This document shows positions 26,163 through 35,784 of a stretch of DNA of 39,788 nt, piece after piece. Source of the stretch: an uncultured Oxalobacteraceae bacterium. GTDB taxonomy: Bacteria; Pseudomonadota; Gammaproteobacteria; Burkholderiales; Burkholderiaceae_D. The stretch's first letter is position 1. Each line of letters begins with the position of its first letter. A model generated the notes under the pieces. The model ran no database searches. It was not told the DNA's origin and was given only the letters and a program-made list of their open reading frames with translations. The translations under genes were made by a program, and so were the position numbers. The stretch lies in NCBI GenBank assembly GCA_903914535.1, contig CAIWPG010000248.1, positions 1 to 39,788 of the forward strand. Direction: 5' to 3'.

Positions 26163-28463
26163 ATGCGCCAATTTTTATTTGCCGTTTTACTCTTTTCAAG
26201 CGAACTCCTTTGCTGTGCTTCGCATGCCGCTTCCCTGCTTCCCGCACCTGAAAAACGTCCCAGAATCTGTGTTGTATTATCCGGGGGCGGTGCACGTGGT
26301 TTTGCGCATATCGGTGTACTGAAATATCTTGAATCCCAACATATTCCCATCGACTGTATCGCAGGAACCAGCATAGGTGCCGTCATTGGCGGGCTATATG
26401 CCGCCGGGCTGCCGGCCGATGAAATTGAACGGCGTCTGGAAAACATTCAGTTAGATCAGGTAGTGCTGGATATCGTAGACCGGCGCCACATTACCCAGAC
26501 ACTGCGCAATGAAGATAACCAGTACCCGATTGCAGCCACATTTGGTATCAGTGATACCGGTGTCAACCTGCCACGAGGCGTTGTTCAGGCCAGTCAATTT
26601 TCAGAACTGTTACACAATTGGACTGCACACATACCGCCGGATATTTCTTTTGATGCACTAACGATCCCGTTCCGGGCTGTGGCGACCGACCTGGAAAATG
26701 GCAAAATGGTGGTATTTGATCAGGGCCCCTTACATACCGCAATACGTGCCAGCATGGCAACGCCGGGAGTATTTGCTCCGATAGAAGTCAATGGACATCT
26801 TCTGTCTGATGGCGGACTGGTGCGTAATCTTCCTGTCGATATCGCACGCAGTATGGGAGCAGACGTGATTATCGCCGTGAATATCGGCACCCCTCTGCTG
26901 GCCCGTGAAAAATTACAAACAATACTCAATATCAGTGAACAGACCGTCACCATTCTGACTGAGCAAAACGTCATCGCACAAAAAAAAACTTTACTCCCCG
27001 GTGACGTTTTAATTGAACCGGATCTGGGCGATATCAGCTTTATGGACTTTACCCGGGCAAAAGATGCAGAAGCAATTGGCTATCATGCAGCAAGCACACT
27101 ACAACAGCAGTTACTTCCGCTGTCCATGGAAAATACCGCCTACCTGAATCACCTGCAACAACGACCTGCGCCCAAACTACCTCCGATACGAATCGCTTTT
27201 GTCGATGTAATCACCTCAGGTAAAATTCCTGCCGATGATATACGTCGCCAGCTACACATACAAATCGGCTCCGTTTACGATGCGGCCGACATCAACCGGC
27301 GTATTACACCGCTCATCAATTCACGCCAGTTTGATCACGTGCGCCACGAACTCATTACACGCAACACCGGGGACAAAGTCGACTATGGCGTACAAATTAC
27401 CGCCAGCGAACGCAATTGGGGGCCTAATTTTATTCGGGCAGGATTAAGTCTTTCTACCGGATTTGATGGTGTCAGCGGCTTTAAGCTGCAACTCGGCCAG
27501 CGTCGCCCCTGGCTCAGTGACAGTGGACTGGAATGGCGTAATGACCTCCAGTTTGGCACCACTTACGGATTACGTTCCGAACTGCGGCAACCACTCCTGG
27601 AGCGGAATAGTATGTATCTGGCGCCGTACATTGACATACAAATGAATAAACGCAATCTGTATGTCGCTGACACCCGTATTGCCGAATACGTACTACAAGA
27701 TAATCAGGCCGGCCTTGATCTCGGGATTCCCCTGGGTGACAACGGTAACCAGGGTGAAGCCCGCTTGGGAGCATTCGTTGACCACTACAACATACGCCCG
27801 GGATTGGGCGAAATTGATATGCCGCTAAGTAATAGCAACCCCCAGCTGACTTCATTTCCGTCAGTACAAATTGATGATTTTGGCTGGCGTTCCCGCCTTG
27901 TCGTTGACCAGCTTGACGGAGCCGTCTTCCCGCATGCGGGCTATCAGTTTGAAAGCGAGCTATTAATAGGAATGAATCGCAGCACAAGCGATTCAACTCA
28001 GCTTGTCACCCACGATGACTTTCGCAGTTTTCAGCAAATGACACTGAATACCAAATGGGCGAGCAGTATTAACAACACTAACAGCATCAACATCAGTGCA
28101 CGTCTCGGAGCCAGATTTCAATCCGGCGACCCCATCCCCGGTTTTGGTATGTCGCTGGGCGGATTTCAATTACTCTCGGCCTATCAGCCGGATCAGTTTA
28201 TCGGTAACTACTTAGCATACGGTAATGTGACGTACCTGTTTCGTGCATTAAATTTAGGACTGGCTGATGAAGCATTATTTTTTGGCACTTCTCTGGAAAT
28301 AGGGAATGCAGGTAACAGCAGCAGTGATTTCACACTCAACAACACAAAAAAAAGCCTGACTTTTTTTATCGGCGCGAGAACATTTATCGGCCCTATCCAT
28401 ATCGGCATTGCCATTGCACCATCCGGAGCGCGTAATCTCTTTCTGCAAATGGGACACCAGTAA
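26163..28463 (+). CDS. Patatin-like phospholipase with POTRA and outer-membrane barrel (PlpD type, type Vd)
   Basis: It has 766 residues. A signal peptide (about 1-23, ending CASHAAS) leads to a patatin domain: GGGARG oxyanion loop (41-46), nucleophile in GTSIG (Ser 70) and catalytic Asp in DGG (Asp 216). Then comes one POTRA-like domain (about 345-405, IRIAFVDVITSGKIPADDIRRQL) and a 16-strand-type barrel region (about 420-766). This is the PlpD arrangement, in which the barrel holds the lipase at the outer surface or secretes it. All catalytic residues are present. No ribosome site is obvious at the ATG 26163. Confidence 0.92.
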   Translation: MRQFLFAVLLFSSELLCCASHAASLLPAPEKRPRICVVLSGGGARGFAHIGVLKYLESQHIPIDCIAGTSIGAVIGGLYAAGLPADEIERRLENIQLDQVVLDIVDRRHITQTLRNEDNQYPIAATFGISDTGVNLPRGVVQASQFSELLHNWTAHIPPDISFDALTIPFRAVATDLENGKMVVFDQGPLHTAIRASMATPGVFAPIEVNGHLLSDGGLVRNLPVDIARSMGADVIIAVNIGTPLLAREKLQTILNISEQTVTILTEQNVIAQKKTLLPGDVLIEPDLGDISFMDFTRAKDAEAIGYHAASTLQQQLLPLSMENTAYLNHLQQRPAPKLPPIRIAFVDVITSGKIPADDIRRQLHIQIGSVYDAADINRRITPLINSRQFDHVRHELITRNTGDKVDYGVQITASERNWGPNFIRAGLSLSTGFDGVSGFKLQLGQRRPWLSDSGLEWRNDLQFGTTYGLRSELRQPLLERNSMYLAPYIDIQMNKRNLYVADTRIAEYVLQDNQAGLDLGIPLGDNGNQGEARLGAFVDHYNIRPGLGEIDMPLSNSNPQLTSFPSVQIDDFGWRSRLVVDQLDGAVFPHAGYQFESELLIGMNRSTSDSTQLVTHDDFRSFQQMTLNTKWASSINNTNSINISARLGARFQSGDPIPGFGMSLGGFQLLSAYQPDQFIGNYLAYGNVTYLFRALNLGLADEALFFGTSLEIGNAGNSSSDFTLNNTKKSLTFFIGARTFIGPIHIGIAIAPSGARNLFLQMGHQ

Positions 28464-28545
28464 TTGCGCACCTACAAAAAATTAAGTCATTTATCAGCGA
28501 TTATCCCCCACCACCGGTCCGGCACTTAATCAGATATACAGCCCG

Positions 28546-28575
28546 GTAAATTGTAAAGTAATTGATACAATTTAC
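28546..28575. promoter_or_regulatory. Perfect 10-base inverted repeat upstream of the DUF885 gene
   Basis: GTAAATTGTA (28546-28555) and TACAATTTAC (28566-28575) are perfect arms with a 10-base spacer, so their centres are two helical turns apart, as for a dimeric regulator. It lies 55-84 bases before the ATG at 28630, in the promoter zone. The regulator is unknown. Confidence 0.55.
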
Positions 28576-28629
28576 AGCCTGCGGCGCTGACTGCAGCGTT
28601 AAAATGCAACATCGTTCCCGGAGAAATCA

Positions 28630-30372
28630 ATGAAAAGAATTATTGCAGCTGCACTCAGCCTGCTAGCACTCTCTGCCTCCTGTGCAAGTAATCCACAACT
28701 CGATGTTTTATTCGAATCCGACTGGCAATGGACATTAAGCCATGCACCGGAAGCAGCAACCATAGCAGGCGATAATCGCTACAATCACCGGCTCAGCAAC
28801 ACCAGTCTGGCAGCCAGCCGTGTCAGCAACATCCACCAGCAAGATATGCTCAAAGAAGCGAGAAAAATCAATCGCGACACTTTGCAGGTACAAGAACGGC
28901 TTTCTTACGATCAGTTTGTTCTGGAAAAAACGCAACTTACACTCGCTGCAAGCCTGTATCCCTATGCGGTACAGCCCATGACCCGGTTTGACGGCTTTCA
29001 ATTGACCTTCCCGCAATTGGTCACACACACCCCCTTCAATACCGCCATTGATTACCACAATTATTTAGCCAGACTGCATGCTTTTCCTGTTTTTATCGAC
29101 GGTATTATTGAACAGATGCAGGCAGGTATGAAGGCAGGCTGGGTCGCCCCCGCCCTGATCATTGCCCCTCTGCCACAGCAATTACGTGAATTTCGCCTGA
29201 ATTTAATGGAGAGCGAACTGGCCCGGCCATTCAAAAACATCCCCGTTACTCTGCCGCGCCCGGAAATATTTGCACAACGGGGCAACAAAGAATTAAGCAG
29301 CCAGGTAGCACCCGCTTTATTAAGGTTAGAGAATTTTATTACCACACAATACCTGCCGGCCTGTCGCGACAGCATTGCGGCATCAGGTTTGCCCGCAGGA
29401 ATGCCTTATTATGATTTTTTAATTAAAAAAAATACTACAAGCAATCTGAGTGCGCAGGAAATACACGAACTGGGGTTAAGCGAAGTGGCACGACTACAGG
29501 CGGAATTACAGCGCGTCATAAAACAAGCCGGCTTTAAGGGGAGCCTGAATGAATTCAGGCATTTTCTTGCAACCGATCCGCATTCTTTTTATACCAGCTC
29601 CGATGCACTGTTAGAAGGATATCGTACCTTGGTTCAACAGGCTTATCACAAACTGCCTGAGCTCTTTGCACGGTTGCCAAAAACACCGCTTGAAGTACAG
29701 GCTATGCCATTAATAAATGCAGAAAACCGCGCAGACAGCGACTATCTGCCGCCCAATGATTACGCTGGCGGAACCGGCATTTTATCCATCAATATATCCG
29801 GCATTCCGACACGGGAAAAATGGAAAATGGAAGCACTGACTTTGCGTGACAGCATTCCCGGCCATCACATCCGGAACAGCCTTGCCAATGAAGCCAGTGA
29901 ACTCCCGGCTTTCCGACGTAAAGGAAACTTTGAGACATTTAGCGAAGGATGGGCTCTGTATGCCGAAAGTCTGGGCGAAGATATCGGGTTTTATACTGAC
30001 CCGTATTCAAAGTTTGCATACCTGAACGATGCCCTGTTCCGCGCTGCATGTCTGGTTGTCGATACCGGCATTCATGCGCTCGGCTGGAATCATAAACAGG
30101 CGATAAACTATCTTAACGAAACGATCGGTATTCAGGGGACGGCTAACCAGACCACCGTTGACTACATCATTGCCCGGCCGGCTCAGGTACTGGGGCAACA
30201 GCTGGGCTTGTTAAAGATCAGGGAATTACGTACTAAAGCCAGTCTCGCACTCGGGGGGAAATTTGATGTGCGTACTTTTCACAACGCCATTCTGGACAAT
30301 GGCCCGCTTTCTCTGCCACTACTGGAAACACAGATTGATGTATGGATTAATCAACAACAAACAACACATTAA
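28630..30372 (+). CDS. DUF885-family putative metallopeptidase with an altered motif
   Basis: It has 580 residues, with a signal sequence (MKRIIAAALSLLALSASCA; a Cys at 18 makes a lipoprotein possible but the lipobox is poor). The DUF885 hallmarks are TLRDSIPGHHIRNSLANE and ETFSEGWALYAESLG near residues 405-450. In the usual motif HExxPGHH the first two residues are His-Glu; here they read Arg-Asp (CGT GAC), while PGHH and EGWALYAE stay intact. The metal site or catalytic base may therefore be changed or lost. GGAG stands 7 bases before the ATG. The family function is poorly known (peptidase-like). Confidence 0.88.
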   Translation: MKRIIAAALSLLALSASCASNPQLDVLFESDWQWTLSHAPEAATIAGDNRYNHRLSNTSLAASRVSNIHQQDMLKEARKINRDTLQVQERLSYDQFVLEKTQLTLAASLYPYAVQPMTRFDGFQLTFPQLVTHTPFNTAIDYHNYLARLHAFPVFIDGIIEQMQAGMKAGWVAPALIIAPLPQQLREFRLNLMESELARPFKNIPVTLPRPEIFAQRGNKELSSQVAPALLRLENFITTQYLPACRDSIAASGLPAGMPYYDFLIKKNTTSNLSAQEIHELGLSEVARLQAELQRVIKQAGFKGSLNEFRHFLATDPHSFYTSSDALLEGYRTLVQQAYHKLPELFARLPKTPLEVQAMPLINAENRADSDYLPPNDYAGGTGILSINISGIPTREKWKMEALTLRDSIPGHHIRNSLANEASELPAFRRKGNFETFSEGWALYAESLGEDIGFYTDPYSKFAYLNDALFRAACLVVDTGIHALGWNHKQAINYLNETIGIQGTANQTTVDYIIARPAQVLGQQLGLLKIRELRTKASLALGGKFDVRTFHNAILDNGPLSLPLLETQIDVWINQQQTTH

Positions 30373-30426
30373 ACACGCTGTATTGACGCGTTCACGATAC
30401 GCATATCAGATAAAACCCAGGGGAAT

Positions 30427-30453
30427 CCGGTAAAGTTCCAGACAAGTTACCGG
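30427..30453. terminator. Hairpin between the DUF885 gene and tex
   Basis: CCGGTAA (30427-30433) and TTACCGG (30447-30453) form a perfect 7-base stem with a 13-base loop; a pyrimidine-rich stretch (TCTACTCTTTCCCC) follows. A plausible but weak terminator. Confidence 0.45.
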
Positions 30454-30544
30454 GTCTACTCTTTCCCCGACACACTGTCAAGACTGGCGTAATTACACAG
30501 AATCGGTATCATCTGTGCTTGTCTTATTTCATGAATTGTCTTGT

Positions 30545-32896
30545 ATGCTGCCTTCGATTGAACAACGTTTAGCCCTTGAGTTACTTGCCAGGCCGCAGCA
30601 AGTCGCTGCCGCCATCACCCTGTTAGATGAAGGTGCCACAGTACCATTTATCTCGCGCTACCGAAAAGAAGCCACAGGAGGACTGGACGATACGCAATTA
30701 CGTCTGCTGGAGCAACGTCTGGCTTACCTGCGCGATCTGGAACAACGCCGCACTGCGATTGTCAGCTCGGTCAGTGAGCAAGGTAAAATGACACCGGCGC
30801 TGCTCAATGCCATCATGCATGCTGAAGATAAAACCGGATTAGAAGATTTATACCTTCCTTACAAAGTAAAGCGCCGTACCAAAGCGCAGATTGCACTGGA
30901 AGCCGGATTAGCCGCTCTGGCTGATGCACTGCTCGCCAATCCGGATCTGGTGCCTGAGCAAGCCGCTGCCAGCTATATAATCCCCCCATTCAGTACCGGC
31001 CAGGGCGACAACCCCGGCGTGCCTGATATCAAAGCCGCCCTCGATGGTGCCAGACAAATTCTGATGGAACGTTTTTCTGAAGATGCGACTCTGCTGCAAC
31101 AATGCCGGAGCTATTTACAGGAACACGGTGTAGTTGAATCCAGAGTCATTGAGGGAAAACTCGATGAAGGTGCCAAGTATGCGGACTATTTCGCCTACTC
31201 CGAAGGCATTTTGAGCATACCTTCACACCGTGCATTAGCCATCTTGCGTGGCCGCCGCGAAGAATTTCTTACTGTGGTATTACGTCTGGATACCGAGGAA
31301 GAAAAACCAAAATGGGATGCCCCGCTCAATCCGTGCGAAGCACGCATTGCCCGTTTTTTCAACATCACTAATCAGGGACGCGCTGCCGATAAATGGCTGA
31401 CCGATACGGTTCGCTGGAGCTGGCGCGTCAAAGTGTTTATGCACCTGGAAAGTGAATTAATGGGACAGTTACGCGAACGCGCCGAACTGGAAGCGATCAA
31501 TGTCTTTGCACTGAATTTAAAAGCACTGTTACTGGCAGCACCCGCCGGACCCCGCGCTACTATGGGACTGGACCCGGGACTACGTACCGGTGTCAAGGTC
31601 GCGATTGTAGATACCACCGGCAAAGTGGTGGACTACAGCACCATCTATCCGCATCAGCCGCGTAATGACTGGAGCGGCGCATTGCATACGCTGGCTCAGC
31701 TGGCGCAAAAACACCAGGTTTCACTGATTTCTATCGGTAACGGCACCGCCTCGCGCGAGACCGATAAACTGGCTCAGGAATTAATCAAACTACGCCCTGA
31801 ATTAAAACTCACCAAAGTTGTGGTTTCCGAAGCCGGAGCCTCAGTATATTCTGCCTCGGAATTCGCATCCAGAGAATTGCCGGACCTGGATGTAACTATC
31901 CGTGGTGCGGTCTCCATTGCCCGACGCTTACAAGACCCTTTAGCTGAACTGGTCAAAATTGATCCGAAATCCATCGGTGTGGGTCAATACCAGCACGATG
32001 TCAGCCAGAGCCAGCTGGCCAAATCGCTGGATGCCGTGGTCGAAGACTGTGTCAATGCAGTCGGTGTGGATGTCAATACGGCGTCTGCGCCCTTACTGGC
32101 ACGCGTTTCGGGCTTATCCGCCAGTGTGGCACAAAGCATTGTTACTTACCGTGATGTACAGGGACGCTTTAACTCTCGTTCAGCATTACGTAAAGTACCG
32201 CGGCTTGGTGATAAAACGTTTGAACAGGCCGCCGGTTTTCTGCGTATTATGGGCGGTGAATCACCATTAGATGCCTCCGCAGTCCATCCGGAATCCTATC
32301 CGCTGGTTGAGAAAATTCTGGCCGATTTAAAACGCGATGTACATCATGTTATCGGCGATGCAGGCTTACTGAAAACCTTGAGTCCGGCACGCTATGCTGA
32401 TGAAAAATTTGGCATTCCGACGATCACCGACATCTTAAAAGAATTAGAAAAACCGGGACGTGATCCCCGTCCTGAGTTTTCTACTGCCACTTTTAAAGAA
32501 GGAGTGGAAGAAATTCGTGATCTGCGTCCCGATATGATACTGGAAGGGGTAGTCACCAACGTAGCGGCATTTGGCGCATTTGTCGATATTGGCGTACACC
32601 AGGATGGACTGGTTCACATTTCCGCACTGGCTGACACGTTCGTTAAAGATCCGCATACTGTTGTCAAAGCGGGCCAGGTTGTTAAAGTGAAGGTGCTTGA
32701 AATCGATGAAAAGCGCAAACGTATTGCACTGACCATGCGTCTGAGCGACAGTGCGCCACAGCCCGGCGCGCAGCCGCAACAACGTGCTGACCGCAATGAT
32801 GCCGCACGACTGGCGCAACATCAGAAACAACCTGCCAAAGCACCGGCGGCCACCAACAGCGCCATGGCAGCCGCATTTGCCCGGCTAAAAGCATAA
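30545..32896 (+). CDS. tex: Tex-family S1-domain RNA-binding transcription accessory protein
   Basis: It has 783 residues from the ATG at 30545, close to E. coli YhgF (773). The family parts in order are the N-terminal helical region ([45 protein letters not shown]), a YqgF/RNase H-like domain ([17 protein letters not shown]), a helix-hairpin-helix region ([21 protein letters not shown]) and an S1 domain ([35 protein letters not shown]). A Gln/Ala-rich tail follows. The longer start at 30515 lacks support, and no clear ribosome site precedes 30545. Confidence 0.96.
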   Translation: MLPSIEQRLALELLARPQQVAAAITLLDEGATVPFISRYRKEATGGLDDTQLRLLEQRLAYLRDLEQRRTAIVSSVSEQGKMTPALLNAIMHAEDKTGLEDLYLPYKVKRRTKAQIALEAGLAALADALLANPDLVPEQAAASYIIPPFSTGQGDNPGVPDIKAALDGARQILMERFSEDATLLQQCRSYLQEHGVVESRVIEGKLDEGAKYADYFAYSEGILSIPSHRALAILRGRREEFLTVVLRLDTEEEKPKWDAPLNPCEARIARFFNITNQGRAADKWLTDTVRWSWRVKVFMHLESELMGQLRERAELEAINVFALNLKALLLAAPAGPRATMGLDPGLRTGVKVAIVDTTGKVVDYSTIYPHQPRNDWSGALHTLAQLAQKHQVSLISIGNGTASRETDKLAQELIKLRPELKLTKVVVSEAGASVYSASEFASRELPDLDVTIRGAVSIARRLQDPLAELVKIDPKSIGVGQYQHDVSQSQLAKSLDAVVEDCVNAVGVDVNTASAPLLARVSGLSASVAQSIVTYRDVQGRFNSRSALRKVPRLGDKTFEQAAGFLRIMGGESPLDASAVHPESYPLVEKILADLKRDVHHVIGDAGLLKTLSPARYADEKFGIPTITDILKELEKPGRDPRPEFSTATFKEGVEEIRDLRPDMILEGVVTNVAAFGAFVDIGVHQDGLVHISALADTFVKDPHTVVKAGQVVKVKVLEIDEKRKRIALTMRLSDSAPQPGAQPQQRADRNDAARLAQHQKQPAKAPAATNSAMAAAFARLKA

Positions 32897-32970
32897 GAAC
32901 GCAACTTCCGGCATCCATCCAGACCGGTTGCCGGGAGTGCCGTCTGACTGCACTACAGTGCATTTCTCTA

Positions 32971-32976
32971 TATAAT
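32971..32976 (+). promoter_or_regulatory. Promoter -10 box of grxD
   Basis: A perfect TATAAT lies 28 bases before the chosen grxD ATG. The -35 region (CTGCAC at 32948-32953, 17-base spacer) is weak. An upstream ATG (32975) falls inside this box, which argues that grxD starts further downstream. Confidence 0.5.
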
Positions 32977-33004
32977 GACGAAATACTTTTTTCAAGAGGC
33001 AATG

Positions 33005-33316
33005 ATGAGCGACGTACAAAGTTGGATTAAACAAACTGTTAGCGATAACGAAATCGTATTGTTTATGAAGGGAACGGCACAATTTCCACAATGTGGATTT
33101 TCTGGTCGTGCGATTCAGATATTAAAAGCCTGTGGTGCTGAAAATCTGGTGACAATTAATGTGTTGGATGACGCTGAAGTTCGCCAGGGTATCAAAGATT
33201 TTTCTAACTGGCCAACCATTCCACAGTTGTATATTAAAGGCGAATTCATTGGCGGCTCTGACATCATGGGTGAAATGTTTGAATCCGGCGAATTAAAAAC
33301 ACTGATTCAGTCTTAA
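33005..33316 (+). CDS. grxD: Monothiol glutaredoxin, Grx4 type
   Basis: Iron-sulfur cluster carrier and glutaredoxin. It has 103 residues from the ATG at 33005 (AGAGG 5 bases upstream); an ATG one codon earlier (33002) has worse spacing. The CGFS motif is in FPQCGFSGRAI, and the glutathione-binding WPTIPQLYIKGEFIGGSDI is intact. A candidate -10 box at 32971 gives it its own promoter after tex, and ubiX follows. Confidence 0.97.
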   Translation: MSDVQSWIKQTVSDNEIVLFMKGTAQFPQCGFSGRAIQILKACGAENLVTINVLDDAEVRQGIKDFSNWPTIPQLYIKGEFIGGSDIMGEMFESGELKTLIQS

Positions 33317-33341
33317 TTTACACCGATTGACTACACTTCCC

Positions 33342-33965
33342 ATGACACCCCATGCCAAGCCAGGCAAAACTGCTCCGGCACGTCTGGTTATTGCCATTAC
33401 CGGTGCCACGGGCGTGGTGTATGCAATACGCTTACTGGAAGTATTGCGCGCAACAACAAGCATAGAAACCCATCTGGTGATTTCCCAGGCGGGCCTGATG
33501 AGTCTGCATCAGGAAGTCGGTTTAAAGAAAAAACAGGTCGAAGCACTGGCAGACGTGGTATACAGCGTACATGATGTGGGCGCAGCCATTGCCAGCGGCT
33601 CACACCATACCATGGGTATGATTATTGCGCCCTGCTCAATGAAAACACTGGCATCGGTCGCACTGGGATTATCAGAAAATCTCATCAGCCGTGCTGCTGA
33701 TGTCAGCCTGAAAGAACGACGGCGACTAGTGTTAATGGTACGGGAAACGCCTTTCAATCTGGCGCATCTGCGCAATATGACCGCCGTAACAGAAATGGGG
33801 GGTATCATCTTCCCGCCATTGCCCAGCTTTTACCAACACCCGGCCAGCATTGCAGAAATGGTCGACCACAGCGTAGGACGCGTACTGGATTTATTCGGTA
33901 TCCCGCATCAGCTGGGACCGGAATGGATGGGACTGACAACGCAGGATAGTTCCCACACGCCGTAA
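33342..33965 (+). CDS. ubiX: Flavin prenyltransferase UbiX
   Basis: Makes prenylated FMN for the UbiD decarboxylase of ubiquinone synthesis. It has 207 residues from the ATG at 33342; a TTG at 33327 is an alternative. The FMN-binding start is IAITGATGVVYAIRLLEVL, and the middle has MIIAPCSMKTLASVALGLSENLISRAADVSLKERRRLVLMVRETPFN, the family core. No ubiD is in the window. It follows grxD after 25 bases, a common betaproteobacterial neighbour, and meets the GGDEF gene convergently 40 bases later with no clear terminator. Confidence 0.95.
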   Translation: MTPHAKPGKTAPARLVIAITGATGVVYAIRLLEVLRATTSIETHLVISQAGLMSLHQEVGLKKKQVEALADVVYSVHDVGAAIASGSHHTMGMIIAPCSMKTLASVALGLSENLISRAADVSLKERRRLVLMVRETPFNLAHLRNMTAVTEMGGIIFPPLPSFYQHPASIAEMVDHSVGRVLDLFGIPHQLGPEWMGLTTQDSSHTP

Positions 33966-34005
33966 CTGCCCCGCCGAAAAATCAGCCCGCACAACGTAAA
34001 ACTGA

Positions 34006-35748
34006 TTAACTGCCATACAGCACAACCTGATTCCGTCCGTTGGTCTTAGCTTTGTACAAAGCACTATCCGCCATCCGGATTAGCATATCGGCGGTTTGAT
34101 ACTCATCTGGTATCAATATCGCAACACCACAGCTAACGGTGACACAACCAAACCGGGATGCCGCATGCGACAAATCCATGGATTCCAGCGACAACCGGAT
34201 TGTTTCTGCCAGAACCATCGTGCTCTCCACATCAGTTTCGGCAACCAGAATGACGAATTCTTCCCCCCCGTAGCGAGCCGCCATATCTCCGGCACGCCCG
34301 GCGTGCAACTGGAGTAAATGTGCGACTTCACACAAACAAATATCACCATCCTGATGCCCGTAGTAATCGTTGTAATTTTTAAAGAAATCAATATCCAGCA
34401 TGATGAGAGCCAGCGGCTTTTTAATACGGGCTGCGCGTCGCAACTCGACACCCAGTGCCGTATCAAAACAACGCCGGTTGGCAATTCCTGTCAGACTATC
34501 TGTCATGCTCAGCTGTTCCAGCTGACGATTGGCTTCTTCTAACTCGCGGGTACGTTGTGCAACACGCTGCTCCAGCTGCTCACGGTCCCAGGCAAGCTCC
34601 ATAGACATTTCATTAAATTTTTGCCCCAGCTCGGTCAGCTCATCGTTCCCTTCCTGTTCCGAATAACGGGAAAAATGACCAGATTTGGCATTACGCATAT
34701 CGGCAACCAGCTTACCAAGCGGGGTAGAAATACTGCTTGAAATGATAAATGCGAGAATGATAGCAACTAAAAAACACACAAATCCGACCAACACAATTTT
34801 GTTGCGCGCCGATTCAGCTTCAACTAATAAATTACTGGATGGAATAGAACTGACCACAAACCAGCTGGTGTGAGGAATGGGTGCAAATGCAGCCAGAAAT
34901 TCCATGGTTTTTTCATCCGGCGAGCCACTCTGACGCATCGCAAGATAGGAAACAAAACCGGTCTGCTGCCCCTGCTTCAGATGATCCCGGATCGACTGCA
35001 GCAACCCGCCGCTAACCAGGCTAGCCCCTGACTGCGACAATTTATCTTGCGGATTAACGATGTACTTACCCTCAGCCAGATCAATGATGCACAACTCACT
35101 GCCAATGCCTAAATCCACATCAGACAACATATCAGAAAAATACCTGGGGCGAATACCAAGGAATAAACTTCCGGCCAGCCGGTTATTGTCTTTAAAGTAA
35201 ATTTCACGCAGCATCACGATAGCCCTGCTACCGCTGGTTCCGGCCACACTACTCCAGTAAGGATGATTTTTACCGTGCCCGGCCTGACTGGCTAATTGTT
35301 CCACTCCCCGCCCAAGCCGTAAAAACACCTGTAAATCAACGAGATGATCATCTTTATCAAGGAAATATTTCTGATTAACTAAATCAACCGAACCATAAGC
35401 GTCCAGCAAAATTTTAGTCATGGCTGTACGTGCCAGTCCTTTTTTTTCCGGATCGGCACTTGCATAATTTGTCAGCTCCGACTGCACCCGGTCCGATAGC
35501 ACCAGCGACTCGCTGTCGGTTTCAATCTGTGCCATTTGCAACTGTATGTTTTTTGATACCTGTTTCACCATTTCGGTGAAAAAAACACGTGTTTTAATAT
35601 TGATGGCCTTGCTGGATTCACCATAAGCAATGAATCCGGAAATCAGCAGCGGCGACATAGACAAGAAAATGAAGGCGCCAATCAGCCGATAGCGAATTTT
35701 CATTTGCCTGAGAATAGACATCAACAAAAAATCAATACATTTATACAT
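34006..35748 (-). CDS. Cache-HAMP-GGDEF diguanylate cyclase
   Basis: It has 580 residues from the ATG at 35748 (other possible starts: TTG 35757, ATG 35721, ATG 35703; none has a strong ribosome site). A transmembrane helix (about 20-40), a periplasmic double-Cache-like region (about 45-300), a second helix (IVLVGFVCFLVAIILAFIISSSI) and a HAMP-like linker lead to a coiled coil and a GGDEF domain. GGEEF is intact (about residue 495) and an inhibition site RxxD (RAGD) stands five residues before it, so it should make c-di-GMP with product inhibition. No EAL domain. It starts only 36 bases after the solute-binding protein stop, so the two are probably co-transcribed. Confidence 0.93.
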   Translation of the reverse strand: MYKCIDFLLMSILRQMKIRYRLIGAFIFLSMSPLLISGFIAYGESSKAINIKTRVFFTEMVKQVSKNIQLQMAQIETDSESLVLSDRVQSELTNYASADPEKKGLARTAMTKILLDAYGSVDLVNQKYFLDKDDHLVDLQVFLRLGRGVEQLASQAGHGKNHPYWSSVAGTSGSRAIVMLREIYFKDNNRLAGSLFLGIRPRYFSDMLSDVDLGIGSELCIIDLAEGKYIVNPQDKLSQSGASLVSGGLLQSIRDHLKQGQQTGFVSYLAMRQSGSPDEKTMEFLAAFAPIPHTSWFVVSSIPSSNLLVEAESARNKIVLVGFVCFLVAIILAFIISSSISTPLGKLVADMRNAKSGHFSRYSEQEGNDELTELGQKFNEMSMELAWDREQLEQRVAQRTRELEEANRQLEQLSMTDSLTGIANRRCFDTALGVELRRAARIKKPLALIMLDIDFFKNYNDYYGHQDGDICLCEVAHLLQLHAGRAGDMAARYGGEEFVILVAETDVESTMVLAETIRLSLESMDLSHAASRFGCVTVSCGVAILIPDEYQTADMLIRMADSALYKAKTNGRNQVVLYGS

Positions 35749-35784
35749 GGCGGGCAACTATTAGCATCACTACGAAATAAATAC

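Noticed and set aside
27514-27996. 160-codon minus-strand frame inside the patatin gene
   Set aside because: Shadow of the barrel-coding region, no start signal.
32975-33004. Longer grxD start at 32975
   Set aside because: That ATG is inside the TATAAT box, and AGAGG with the conserved N-terminus support 33005.
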